This document shows positions 37,716 through 46,531 of a stretch of DNA of 64,000 nt, in pieces. A program made the translations under genes and the position numbers. The DNA is taken from positions 1 to 64,000 of IMG/VR virus record IMGVR_UViG_3300036832_001488, one strand, 5' to 3'. The DNA is from a virus. Below the pieces are notes generated by a model. The model saw only the letters and a list, made by a program, of their open reading frames with translations, did not search any database and was not told the origin of the DNA. Numbering within the stretch: position 1 is the first letter of the stretch; each line of letters starts with the position of its first letter.

Positions 37716-40179
37716 CGTCACTGATTCATTTGGCGGTGAGCAACTCGGCAGATTTAATACCGTTCGCTTTGCAGAGGACTCCACGCGTGTCGTAAATAAA
37801 CCGATCTCGACCGCTCAGCAAGCCTTCGAGGTCTTCCAGCGCTTGCAACGCGACAATCAGGCGCGGGCCAATCGCAACAAGCTTATCAGTGACTCCTACA
37901 ACGGAGGCAGTCCTTTTGATCAGAAAAAGCTGGACTCCAATGCACAAGGCTGGCGAGCTAATTTTTCCACCCTGGTACTGGCGACATTCGTGGACCGTGT
38001 CACGCCACGGCTCACCGATGCTGTGCATGGTATGAAATACCTGACCGCGAGTGAATTGCCCGACTCCTTCATCAATGCGACCAACAAAACAGAGAAATTC
38101 AGGGAACGGACGACCGAACAGCTCAGGAGCTGGAACGGGTGGGTGGATTACGTTGAACAGATAGCGACCGAGAATGTGCTCTACGGTTACACCGCAGGCA
38201 TTCAGATGGACGAATTCGAGTGGAGGCCGCAGACTTTCAGACAAGAGGATACGCTCTTCGATGAGCAAGCGCCGCAGCTCGCGGAAAAGCTGCCGGTCGT
38301 GGTCATTAAAGCTAATTATTACATCCACGAGGCGTGTGCGATAATCGAGGACCCCGATGCGGCTGAGAAAGCCGGATACCACGTCCAGAATATTAAGGCC
38401 GCTGTGGAGAAAGCGGCCCCACCGTACGATTCGTTTGTCTACAACCCCCGGCAGCTCTCCGATATGGTCCGTGAAGGAAATTTGTATTACTCCTTTCACC
38501 GATCATCCAAGATGATCGAAACGGCACACGTTTTCGTTAAGTGTTATGATAATACGGTCGATCATTGGTGGGTTAATCGCAATGGCAGTAAGCGCTCCAA
38601 CTCTAACCGTAGTCGGCCCATGGAAAAGAGTCCATCGCAGACTGCGGAGCCGGTGCCGGGTGAGCCCAGGCCGATGGAGCAGGACCCTTATGAGCTAGGC
38701 TATTTCGAGCGAGTAGCCGAGGCCATGGACGATGTAATTACCTTGTTCAGCTTCCAGGCGGGCAACTGTCGGCTGTTCGGATCAAAGGGGATCGGACGCC
38801 TGCTCTATAACATAAGTTTAGCAATGGAGAAGGCCCGCATGTGCTTTATCGATGCGATGTACATCTCCGGCCTGTTGGTAGGGCAGGCCGAGGAATCGAT
38901 TATCGGGCGTCTGCAGCCAACCGTGCGTTCCCCCTTCATGGTAATACCGGAAGGGTTTACGCTGCTGATGCAGCAGTTCAAAGTCGATATCAATAATTGG
39001 TTAGGCTTAGATCAAAAACTATCTAACACGGCTGAAATCATTGCCGGAGCTTTCCTGCCGGATCAACAGCAGATCTCTAACAACGGCCAGCAGATCCAGA
39101 CTGCGACCAAGGAGTCAATTGACACGGTAAAGGAGGAAGAGGTTAAGGCGGGGATGATGAACAGATGGTGGGTCCAGTTCACGCGCGGCATCTCTTCCAT
39201 GCAGCGCCGGATCTATTCCAAGGTCAACCTGCGCGCCGCCATGAAACAGCGTAAGGCGCGCTTGAAAGCTGCCGATGGCGGCAAGACCATCATCTTTGCC
39301 GACCTCTACGACGCCATGATGGAGGTCGATGACGATACGCAGAAACAGTTTACGCGCGCGCCGGACTTAGGGGATGCCGACCAAGCAAGTGTCGAGACCA
39401 TTATGCGCTTGCTTGATGATGGGCTTTCCATCCAAGAGATCATTATCCTGGCGCACGAACCGGCTACCCAATTCACCCAGCACGCTGGCCGGGACGACGA
39501 CATGATGTTTTTGCAGTTTTACCAACTCGCGAAAGGTAATCCTAACTTTGATCAGTCGAAGTTAGACGAGCAGGCCGCGAACCGGATGGTTGGTTTCCAA
39601 GTCGCCAAAGAACTCTATGTACCGCAACCCGGTCAAACGACGGATATCGAGGCCCAGCGTAACCAGCAAATGGAATGGGCCACCATGCTGGGGTCGGGGA
39701 TTGGCGTTCAGGTCAGCCAACGTGATCCGCACATGCAGCATTTTCAAACCATTGTTCCGGCAGTTGCCGACCACCTCAAAATCGCTTCTCAGATGCCGCC
39801 CGTACAAGTACCCAAAGACCTGCTCAATGCCTGCAAACTGGGCGTCACGCATGCGGAAGCGCATGTCCAGGCCATGCTGCAGGGTGGCTCCAACGAGCGC
39901 CAGCTCAAGCCCCAGATTCTGCAGCTCAAGGATCTCGAGAAGATGTATGGCGAGTTAAACCAGAAAATCCAGCAGGCTGAAATGATGGCGGCACAGATGC
40001 AGGCGATGGCGCAACAAAACGCCGGAGTGGCCGGAATGGGAGGGCCCCCACAACAGCCGCCAATGGGTCCTAGCGGGCCGATGGGCATCCCCATGGGCAA
40101 TAATGCTGCCCATATGGGATTAGGCGTTGGAGGAGGCGCTAATGGAGGCGGACCTATGGCGGCAGGAGGCATGCAATGA
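37702..40179 (+). CDS. Portal protein
   Basis: An 825-residue protein, with a GTG start overlapping the HNH-AP2 stop by 14 bases. Its size and layout suit a podovirus-type portal: an N-terminal wing domain (QRLQRDNQARANRNKLISDS), a long alpha/beta body, a clip/stem-like region with SMQRRIYSKVNLRAAMKQRK, and a C-terminal coiled coil (YGELNQKIQQAEMMAAQMQA) with a Gly/Pro/Met-rich tail. It lies after terminase and before scaffold and capsid, the canonical order. It forms the dodecameric DNA gate. Confidence 0.8.
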   Translation: MASDNVTDSFGGEQLGRFNTVRFAEDSTRVVNKPISTAQQAFEVFQRLQRDNQARANRNKLISDSYNGGSPFDQKKLDSNAQGWRANFSTLVLATFVDRVTPRLTDAVHGMKYLTASELPDSFINATNKTEKFRERTTEQLRSWNGWVDYVEQIATENVLYGYTAGIQMDEFEWRPQTFRQEDTLFDEQAPQLAEKLPVVVIKANYYIHEACAIIEDPDAAEKAGYHVQNIKAAVEKAAPPYDSFVYNPRQLSDMVREGNLYYSFHRSSKMIETAHVFVKCYDNTVDHWWVNRNGSKRSNSNRSRPMEKSPSQTAEPVPGEPRPMEQDPYELGYFERVAEAMDDVITLFSFQAGNCRLFGSKGIGRLLYNISLAMEKARMCFIDAMYISGLLVGQAEESIIGRLQPTVRSPFMVIPEGFTLLMQQFKVDINNWLGLDQKLSNTAEIIAGAFLPDQQQISNNGQQIQTATKESIDTVKEEEVKAGMMNRWWVQFTRGISSMQRRIYSKVNLRAAMKQRKARLKAADGGKTIIFADLYDAMMEVDDDTQKQFTRAPDLGDADQASVETIMRLLDDGLSIQEIIILAHEPATQFTQHAGRDDDMMFLQFYQLAKGNPNFDQSKLDEQAANRMVGFQVAKELYVPQPGQTTDIEAQRNQQMEWATMLGSGIGVQVSQRDPHMQHFQTIVPAVADHLKIASQMPPVQVPKDLLNACKLGVTHAEAHVQAMLQGGSNERQLKPQILQLKDLEKMYGELNQKIQQAEMMAAQMQAMAQQNAGVAGMGGPPQQPPMGPSGPMGIPMGNNAAHMGLGVGGGANGGGPMAAGGMQ

Positions 40180-40439
40180 TGGTCCCCCAGATGTGGACGC
40201 CCAGCGATGCTGCCGCCATTAACGATTTTCTGAATTCAAAACAGGGAATCCGCTGGATAACCGCCCTGATGACGATGAAGCCTAAGATCGACATCGCGAA
40301 AGGGAGCGAGGTGGCAGGCTTAAGCGGGGCTTACGTCGCCGGGTACGAGCATCTCTTAAACGAAGTGATCCCCGCTACCCGCACGGTGAGAACTGAGGAA
40401 ACGGTGAGTTTAAAACCAATCGATATGACGAAAGACTAA
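40176..40439 (+). CDS. Small head-region protein
   Basis: An 87-residue protein, ATGA-coupled to the portal. AAINDFLNSKQGIRWITALM and GAYVAGYEHLLNEVIPATR resemble the small helical protein often found between portal and scaffold in podoviruses. The function is unknown. Confidence 0.6.
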   Translation: MMVPQMWTPSDAAAINDFLNSKQGIRWITALMTMKPKIDIAKGSEVAGLSGAYVAGYEHLLNEVIPATRTVRTEETVSLKPIDMTKD

Positions 40440-40443
40440 GACA

Positions 40444-41757
40444 ATGGCTGATGATGTACCTCTGTCTACCACGGTCCCAGAGACTACGACTATCGATCTT
40501 GGGGTCGATAAGGCGCAGGTCGGAGACCTGAATAAATCGTTCGAAGACTTCTGGAAGGACACCGACAAGGGCACCGAGGCTGCGGCACCGGCTAAAGAAG
40601 CTCCTCCAGAGGCTCCTTCAGCGCCGGAAACGCCCAAGGAGGCTCCCAAAGAAACAGAAACGCCGAAGGAGACTGTACCGGCCACAGGAACAGCCCCAGA
40701 ACCGGTGGATATCGATAAGCTCGAACTGACCGCTGGGACTTACACGCCCAGGCCCGAGCATGTTGAGCAATTTAAGAAGATTAAGGACCTCTGGAAAGCC
40801 GACCAGCGCAGGGCCAATGAGGCCGCACAGAAGGCACAGGCCCTAGAGCAGGAGTTAACCCAGGCGCGGCAGAACGCCTGGACGCCAGAGACTCGAGCGG
40901 ATTACGAGCAGGCCGTCCAAGTCCGTCGCCGGTTCGACTTCATGTCTGACCCGGATTTTCTCAAACAGTACCACCATCCGGTCAGGAGCCAGTTTGAGCG
41001 GATTTTAGACGAAGCCGTTCAGGTATTGCCCGACCGGCAGGCCGCGCACAACTGGGCCCAGCACATCAAGCAGAACTATGGACCGGACGCAGTCAACCGG
41101 GACTGGTGGCTCAACAGTGTAGTGGCCAAGGTGCCCAATGAGCTCGACCGAGCAACGCTACTTAATTCTGTTAGCAAGCTCCTGGAATTGCAGCAGAACC
41201 GGGATGGCGAGATCACCCGCCGGACCAATGACAAGGCCAGCTTCGATAACTGGATAAATGAAAAGGCTAATATGACCAGCCAACGGGTCCAGGCCGAACT
41301 CATGGCTGAGATTGGAGAACAGGAAAAGAAGATCTCCCAGGTGATGCCGGTGGATGTCGCCCAAGCTAAGACCACTGAAGAACGCGCCGCCATGGAGGCG
41401 CATAATGCCCGCTTCCAAAGGCTCAACGACTTCTTTGTTTCCCAGGTTAAAGACATTTCCGCGAACGGCCCGCGCGCCTGGGTGCGAGTGGCTGTCGAGG
41501 CGACCCGCTCCCAGATAATGAATGAGCAGATCATTAATCTGGAGAAGGAGCTTAAGGATACAAAAGCAGAGCGCGATCAGCTTAAAGGCGATCTAGAAAA
41601 GATCACGGGAGCCCGCCGGAAGTTAGCGCACACTACCGGTACGCAGCCTTCTATGGAGAGTAAGAAAAACGGCCAGGGCCTTAGCATTAAAGACCTGGGA
41701 GACCCTCGCAAATCCATGCAGTCGATTTGGGACGACATCGATAAAGGCACCCAATAA
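40444..41757 (+). CDS. Scaffold-like protein
   Basis: A 437-residue protein. The N-terminus is acidic and Pro/Glu/Thr-rich (about 45-95, with KEAPPEAPSAPETPKEAPKE). The body is helical with long heptads (QKAQALEQELTQARQNAWTP, NLEKELKDTKAERDQLKGDL). This composition, and the position between portal and capsid, fit an internal scaffolding protein that directs shell assembly and leaves the procapsid. Confidence 0.7.
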   Translation: MADDVPLSTTVPETTTIDLGVDKAQVGDLNKSFEDFWKDTDKGTEAAAPAKEAPPEAPSAPETPKEAPKETETPKETVPATGTAPEPVDIDKLELTAGTYTPRPEHVEQFKKIKDLWKADQRRANEAAQKAQALEQELTQARQNAWTPETRADYEQAVQVRRRFDFMSDPDFLKQYHHPVRSQFERILDEAVQVLPDRQAAHNWAQHIKQNYGPDAVNRDWWLNSVVAKVPNELDRATLLNSVSKLLELQQNRDGEITRRTNDKASFDNWINEKANMTSQRVQAELMAEIGEQEKKISQVMPVDVAQAKTTEERAAMEAHNARFQRLNDFFVSQVKDISANGPRAWVRVAVEATRSQIMNEQIINLEKELKDTKAERDQLKGDLEKITGARRKLAHTTGTQPSMESKKNGQGLSIKDLGDPRKSMQSIWDDIDKGTQ

Positions 41758-41759
41758 TT

Positions 41760-43166
41760 ATGGCAATCAAAACTGATGCGGCGGCGCTGGAAGCTAAGTA
41801 TGGCGGCAAAAGCGGCGGAGCCCAGCCTCCTCCCACCGCAGAGTTTTATTATCCTGGCAGCGGTAAGCCGCCTCCAGGCACAAGCGGGCCTCACCAGATC
41901 CCGCAAGGAAAGCCGGTCGAGCCCGGCCAATTTATCAGCCAAGTGGTGGGCCGGGGCGAAGCGGTTACTCCACAGATGGCGGTTGTTCCGCCTCAGGCCC
42001 ATGTCCCTAACCAGCCCCAGATGGCGGTGATGCCGCCCCAGGGCGGTAGTCGCACTTCGATTGGCACCATTGTCGAGCCGACTAAATCCAATCCCTTGGA
42101 TCAGGCTCAGCAAGCCCCACCGCAACCACCTGCGGTAGCGCCGGAAGACAATCATGAACTCAAGAACTCTGAGCCTAAGCCCGAGCGCAAGCTGGATCTG
42201 GCCAAGCTGATCTGCGATCACGTCTGGGAGATGGGCGGTGAGAAGAGTGAGGAGGCCCAGAAGTTCTACGAACGCAGCGGTGCGACCCTCAAGAACTGGA
42301 TGGCGAATCCGGGCAACATCCCGCTCGCTGCCGTCCTCAAGTTCATGCACCGCACTCCTGGCATTAAAGACATGATCCTTGAGGAGTTAGAGCCCCATTT
42401 TGAGGCCAATGGCCAGGAAGGCTGGGTGACCAGCGCCCCTAACCGCACGAAGACCAACGTGATGATCTGCTCTGCGGTCCTAGACCGGCCTACGCTCCCC
42501 TTTACGACTGTTCTTGGCTATCTCACAAAGAAGTACGAGCTGGGTTTCACATTCCAGGCCGACACGATGATTCACCGGTCGCGGAACATGCTCGCAAAAC
42601 GTTTTTTAGAATCGGGTTGCCTATGGAGTCTCTGGCTAGACGCGGATATGGCTCCCCCAATCGCTAATCCTGATTGGTATCGGTACATAACTAACTGCAC
42701 GAATGTTCCCCAGGAGTATTGCAGTTACGATGTCCTGGCGCGGATGCTGGGCCAATCCAAAGCCATGATTGGCGGAGTTTACGCCAGCCGCAAATGGCAC
42801 GGCTCCCTGGTAATCCAGCCTGAAATCAACCCGCGCAGTCACGAAGATAAACTCTTGTGTAACGAGATCCGGCGCGGCACGGCGCGAGGCTTAAGTGAAG
42901 TTGATTGGATAGGATTTGGATGCGCGCTGGTTCATCGGGAAGTGTTCCTCGAAGTGCAGCGTAACTTTCCGCAGCTGGCTCCGCAAACCGAGATAGGCGC
43001 ATGGCGCTTCTTTCAACCAGAGGGAGACCTCGGTGAAGACGAAGCATTCTGTCAGCGGGTTAAGGCCTGCAATATCCCGATCTGGTTAGACACCCAGCTC
43101 ATTTGCGGGCACATCGGTTCTATGGCGTTTCTCCCCGAACATTCAGTCGGAGCTTCTGCTATTTGA
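41760..43166 (+). CDS. GT-A glycosyltransferase-like protein with Pro-rich and HTH-like N-terminus
   Basis: A 468-residue protein. Residues 1-140 are Pro/Gln-rich with a near-duplicated PQMAVVPPQAH / PQMAVMPPQGG. Residues about 148-200 look like a Cro-type helix-turn-helix (EEAQKFYERSGATLKNWMAN). Residues 233-468 form a glycosyltransferase domain: HRSRNMLAKRFLESG, SLWLDADMAPP (DxD at 294-296), MIGGVYASRK and VDWIGFGCALVHREVF. GT-A enzymes transfer sugars from nucleotide donors. In this place it may glycosylate virion proteins. The HTH-GT fusion is odd. An HNH gene follows 2 bases later. Confidence 0.75.
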   Translation: MAIKTDAAALEAKYGGKSGGAQPPPTAEFYYPGSGKPPPGTSGPHQIPQGKPVEPGQFISQVVGRGEAVTPQMAVVPPQAHVPNQPQMAVMPPQGGSRTSIGTIVEPTKSNPLDQAQQAPPQPPAVAPEDNHELKNSEPKPERKLDLAKLICDHVWEMGGEKSEEAQKFYERSGATLKNWMANPGNIPLAAVLKFMHRTPGIKDMILEELEPHFEANGQEGWVTSAPNRTKTNVMICSAVLDRPTLPFTTVLGYLTKKYELGFTFQADTMIHRSRNMLAKRFLESGCLWSLWLDADMAPPIANPDWYRYITNCTNVPQEYCSYDVLARMLGQSKAMIGGVYASRKWHGSLVIQPEINPRSHEDKLLCNEIRRGTARGLSEVDWIGFGCALVHREVFLEVQRNFPQLAPQTEIGAWRFFQPEGDLGEDEAFCQRVKACNIPIWLDTQLICGHIGSMAFLPEHSVGASAI

Positions 43167-43168
43167 AT

Positions 43169-43642
43169 ATGGCCGGACGAGTTAAAGCCGACGCAGTGAC
43201 ACGTTTCGAAGAGAAGTTTCAACGTGGAGCACCAAACGAATGCTGGATATGGTCAGCTGGACGCGCCGGACCTAAGTGGAACCAGTACGGGCACTTCAAA
43301 GCAGAGGGCCAAATAAAGGCTCATCGATTCTCTTATCAGCTCTATGTGGGTCCAATTCCAGAAGAGACCTGTGTCTGCCACCGATGCGATAATCCGCTTT
43401 GTGTAAGTCCCGCCCATCTTTTTCTTGGGACCTATCTGGACAACAACAGGGATGCGATAGCCAAAGGCCGTCATTCTTTTAACACTCGGTTCCAACCGAC
43501 TATCAGCACTGAAGTGGTCACTGAGGTCAGAAAGCTTTATGAACCGGGCAAAGTCGGCTACCTGAAACTCGCAAAGCGATTCGGCATTTCTCACAGTCAC
43601 GTCCGCCAACTCATTAAAAGGACCAGACGCCTTGAAGCTTGA
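43169..43642 (+). CDS. HNH homing endonuclease with C-terminal HTH
   Basis: A 157-residue protein from ATG 43169. ECWIWSAGR, KAHRFSYQLYVGPIPEETCV, then CHRCDNPLCVSPAHLFLGTY form the HNH_3 core. DNNRDAIAKGRH follows, then a C-terminal helix-turn-helix (YLKLAKRFGISHSHVRQLIK) for target recognition. It is inserted between two glycosyltransferase genes. A close relative is at 45118-45555. Confidence 0.88.
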   Translation: MAGRVKADAVTRFEEKFQRGAPNECWIWSAGRAGPKWNQYGHFKAEGQIKAHRFSYQLYVGPIPEETCVCHRCDNPLCVSPAHLFLGTYLDNNRDAIAKGRHSFNTRFQPTISTEVVTEVRKLYEPGKVGYLKLAKRFGISHSHVRQLIKRTRRLEA

Positions 43643-44924
43643 TGTTTTCTACGTGACCTATCGGAAGGATCTTTGCTGGATCGTCTATTCGGCCCAGCTC
43701 CTCTTTAAATACCTGAAAACTGATTTCAGGCTCCACATCGTAGCGGAGCCCGACTGCGAAGAGATCTGTTCGACCTGGGGCCTGCCCTCGACGACCTATC
43801 ATTACGTGACTCCCTGGCGGGATGGCTACGCCTTCGCCATGTATCAGAAGTCGATTGCGGACACTTACTCTGATGCCGACTACATCATGGTACTGGACTC
43901 AGACCACATGCTGACGCGTCCGGTCCAGCTCGAAACCTTCATGGACGGCCCCAAACCGATTATCCGCTACAGAGACTGGGATGAAGACCCCAATGACTAC
44001 AATTTAGTCGAAGGTAAGAAGCAATGGGGGCCTCCAACCGAGCGCACGCTGGGAATTCCGCTGGACCGGGATTATATGCGCGGACCTCCCTTCATCTTCG
44101 CGCGTAAGACTTTCGCGCGGGTGCGGGAGCGGGTTGAAGATGTGACCGGGTTGCCATTCCATGATGCCGTCTACTCGGATAGACCCTACGATTATCGGAG
44201 CTTCCTCCACCATCCCAAAGTCTACTGCGATTATGAGGCGCTGGGGCTCTATGCGGCCAAGTTCGAATCTCACAGTTACACCTTAGTGCATCAGCCACCC
44301 GATGAGAACTGGCCATTCCGGGTCTACTGGAGTCACGGCGATTGGTCTCAAGGAACGCGGGACCAATTGGAGGCTTTATTGCACCGGCCAGAGCCATTTA
44401 ATGGTGATATCTATGTCCAGACTCGAGTGGCCAGCCTTGTCAGTAAGCACGCGATCTCGACCATTGTAGAGACCGGCACCTGCCGGGGCGACAGTACCAA
44501 GGTGATGTCCCAGATGGCTCCCGTGGTCACGATGGAGCTTGATCCTGAGTCCTACAAGGCCACTAAAGACATGCCCAATGTGACGCGGCTGCAGGGCGAT
44601 TCGGCCCAGCTCTTACCGAAGCTTTTACCGGGAATCGCGGAGCCGATCCTCTTCTATCTGGATGCCCATTGGGGCTCCCACAGCCCGCTCTTAGAAGAGC
44701 TGCAGGCTATCCGCAAATGCCAGAAGCCTCCAGTCATCGTCATTCACGATTTCCAGAACCCTTACCGGGACGACTTGGGATACGACACCTGGGACATCGG
44801 CCCCTACACCATGGAGCTGATTGAACCAGTACTGGAGCAGATCTACCCAGGCGGCTATCTGCACCATCACAACATCGAAGCCTGCGGCCAGAGACGAGGA
44901 GTCGTCTACATCGAACCATGTTAG
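43632..44924 (+). CDS. Bifunctional glycosyltransferase plus methyltransferase-like protein
   Basis: A 430-residue protein. It starts with TTG 43632, overlapping the HNH stop. The N-terminal domain (about 1-250) is a GT-A-like glycosyltransferase with VFYVTYRKDLCWIVYSAQLL and VLDSDHMLTRP (DxD at 89-91). The C-terminal domain (about 270-430) has VETGTCRGDSTKVM (280-), TMELDPESY, then FYLDAHWGSHSPLLEELQAI (341-), typical of class I SAM methyltransferase-like proteins acting on sugars. It could make and methylate a glycan on virion or host surface. The fusion is uncommon. Confidence 0.75.
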   Translation: MKLDVFYVTYRKDLCWIVYSAQLLFKYLKTDFRLHIVAEPDCEEICSTWGLPSTTYHYVTPWRDGYAFAMYQKSIADTYSDADYIMVLDSDHMLTRPVQLETFMDGPKPIIRYRDWDEDPNDYNLVEGKKQWGPPTERTLGIPLDRDYMRGPPFIFARKTFARVRERVEDVTGLPFHDAVYSDRPYDYRSFLHHPKVYCDYEALGLYAAKFESHSYTLVHQPPDENWPFRVYWSHGDWSQGTRDQLEALLHRPEPFNGDIYVQTRVASLVSKHAISTIVETGTCRGDSTKVMSQMAPVVTMELDPESYKATKDMPNVTRLQGDSAQLLPKLLPGIAEPILFYLDAHWGSHSPLLEELQAIRKCQKPPVIVIHDFQNPYRDDLGYDTWDIGPYTMELIEPVLEQIYPGGYLHHHNIEACGQRRGVVYIEPC

Positions 44925-45121
44925 CCAGCCTTCTTTACCTTGTTATTGCAGCCATTATTCTGGGACTCATTTGGTGGGTCTGCACCCAGCTTCCGTTCAT
45001 GGCCCCATTCGCGCACATCATCCAAGTGTTGTGTGTGGTCGTTTTTGTTATCTACGTCATTTACATTTTAATCGGCTTTATCGGAGGAGGAGGAGGTCAC
45101 CTCGCTGCACCACCTAGATGA
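44918..45121 (+). CDS. Two-span small membrane protein
   Basis: A 67-residue protein. Two hydrophobic helices (LLYLVIAAIILGLIWWVCT and IIQVLCVVVFVIYVIYILIG) resemble the Thivi_2564-type small membrane proteins common in phages, which may be holin-like. It lies in the glycosyltransferase island and is coupled to both neighbours, so a role in membrane-linked glycan transfer is also conceivable. Confidence 0.7.
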   Translation: MLASLLYLVIAAIILGLIWWVCTQLPFMAPFAHIIQVLCVVVFVIYVIYILIGFIGGGGGHLAAPPR

Positions 45122-45555
45122 GACGTTTTTGGGATAAGGTTCGCGTTCCAGCTGACATTTCCAAATGTTGGGAGTGGCAGGCAGCAAGCCAGAATGATGG
45201 TTATGGAGTTTTTCAGACCGGAACATTCAGATCGCCTCGCCTAGAGAGAGCGCACAGAGTCGCATTTAGACTAACTTTTGGTGAGCCTCCTTCAGGATTA
45301 TGCGTTCTTCATAGGTGTGATAAGCCTTCCTGTTGCAATCCCAATCATCTGTTCTTGGGAACCAAAGCTGATAATAACGCCGACATGGACAATAAGGGGC
45401 GGCGGAGACACGCCAGCATCCTGACAAGGCAGCAGGTGGAACGGATTCGAAAAGAATACGCTCCCGGTCAGAACGGCTACAAAAAGCTCGCTCGCTGCTA
45501 TGGGTTGACGGAGTTCCATATTCGCAGCCTGATCAAAAGGAGGACCTGGGCGTGA
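45118..45555 (+). CDS. HNH homing endonuclease with C-terminal HTH
   Basis: A 145-residue protein, ATGA-coupled on both sides. KCWEWQAASQNDGYG, ERAHRVAFRLTFGEPPSGLC, then LHRCDKPSCCNPNHLFLGTK with KADNNADMDNKGR, and the HTH YKKLARCYGLTEFHIRSLIK. It is the same architecture as 43169-43642. It directly precedes the interrupted glycosyltransferase gene. Confidence 0.88.
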   Translation: MRRFWDKVRVPADISKCWEWQAASQNDGYGVFQTGTFRSPRLERAHRVAFRLTFGEPPSGLCVLHRCDKPSCCNPNHLFLGTKADNNADMDNKGRRRHASILTRQQVERIRKEYAPGQNGYKKLARCYGLTEFHIRSLIKRRTWA

Positions 45556-46364
45556 TCTCCTTGACGTTGCAATGTTGTCCCTACGATTTGGATGCAGCGT
45601 TCGAGTTGACGCAACTAATCGTCAAGATCCAGAAGCAGAAGTTGGAGAATGGTGAGTTTTTTCTGATTTATCGCAAGGACTGCCCATCTTGGGTTACAAA
45701 GGAGTTTCAAAAGCTGGCCGGGTCGAGGTTTGCTCGCGCTCTCGCATGTGTGGCGCGCAACCATGACACCGGCTGGCCGTAGCTGGGCGGCTCCAACATG
45801 CTCGCGGCCAGCGCCTTTATCGAGATGGAGATCCTGCGGCGGGCCGATATCGCCAAAAACGAGGCTTTTCTGCTCTTTGAGCCTGATTGTATTCCCTTAT
45901 CCAGCGACTGGATCGCACAGCTCTCGAGCGAATGGGAGTACGCCAAAGCCCTAGGCAAAGAGGCGACCGGCCACTGGCACCAGCAAGGGGATGAGTCGAC
46001 CCTGCACATGAACGGTAACGCGATCTTCCGGTTCGACTACTTCGAGCGCCACCCGACCACCATTGTCGGCTGCGGTACCCAAGGCTGGGACTACTGGTTC
46101 CGCGACCGGATTATCCCGATCTCCTGCGACACCTATGCGATCTTCCAGCTTTATCAGCGCCAATCGATCTCTTTAGAGGAACTGTCCACCATCACCAAGC
46201 ACGGGCGGCGACCGGCCCTCCTTCACGGGATCAAAGATTCCAGTGGCCGCAGAGCCGCCGAGGCGCTGATTTCCGGTGTGCAAGTGCCTCTAAATCAGCA
46301 AAATCCTTTAGAAATTCTTAAGGACGAGAACAAAGTGCTTGCGCTGGGAGCGGCTGAGGAGTAA
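45552..46364 (+). pseudogene. Glycosyltransferase-like gene interrupted by an in-frame amber codon
   Basis: Two segments in the same frame (45552-45782 and 45783-46364) are separated only by TAG at 45780-45782, in the context HDTGWP-stop-LGGSNML. Read through, they give one about 270-residue protein with CPYDLDAAFELTQLIVKIQK, then NMLAASAFIEMEILRRADIA, LLFEPDCIPLSSDWIAQLSS (DxC/D-type donor site) and GCGTQGWDYWFRDR. It is similar in tone to the neighbouring GT-A enzymes. CAG to TAG would be a single change. The product may be lost, made by readthrough, or reinitiated at ATG 45798. Its 3' end contains dispersed repeat copy B. Confidence 0.7.
46282..46324 (+). repeat. Dispersed 43-bp element, copy B (inside coding sequence)
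   Basis: It begins AAGTGCCTCTAAATCAGC and ends AAATTCTTAAGGA. It encodes QVPLNQQNPLEILKD near the C-terminus of the interrupted glycosyltransferase. It aligns without gaps to copy A, and is the only copy lying inside a gene body. Confidence 0.65.
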
Positions 46365-46381
46365 GCCAAAAACTGCAGTTC

Positions 46382-46531
46382 GGCAGAGTCTGCTCTCTTT
46401 CTTCTGCCAAGGCCTGTCACCGGGGCCTCTAGAGTTGTTCGGGGTGCGCTGGGATCAAGCTGGCTGGGTAAGCCAGGAAACCGCACCCCAATTCTGCCTT
46501 TCAATAGGCAATATCTCTAGATCATAACGTT
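46382..46531 (+). ncRNA. Structured leader RNA of the capsid gene
   Basis: The 167-base spacer before the capsid ATG folds by eye into three hairpins. The first is GGCAGA/TCTGCC (46382-46408). The second is a two-tier element with GGGGTGCG/CGCACCCC (46441-46448, 46482-46489) enclosing CTGGCT/AGCCAG (46460-46465, 46471-46476). The third is TGCCT/AGGCA (46495-46510). There is no Shine-Dalgarno before the ATG, suggesting that translation control or mRNA stabilisation depends on this structure. The internal word AAGCCAGGAAACC resembles a cobalamin-riboswitch box, but the rest of that fold is missing. Confidence 0.5.

Noticed and set aside
37726-38499. Long minus-strand open frame inside the portal gene
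   Set aside because: It is a shadow frame with no start signal, and the portal frame is clearly coding.
41577-42350. Minus-strand open frame over the scaffold/glycosyltransferase junction
   Set aside because: It runs antisense to two well-supported genes and has Arg/Leu-rich shadow composition.
45780-45782. Genome-wide TAG recoding
   Set aside because: Many clear genes here end in TAG with the next gene coupled to that stop (for example 743, 4038, 4906, 17285, 35834), so TAG is a real stop in this genome.
46441-46489. Cobalamin riboswitch
   Set aside because: The AAGCCAGGAAACC word and flanking stem resemble part of it, but the other conserved core boxes are missing and a capsid gene is not a B12-regulated target.
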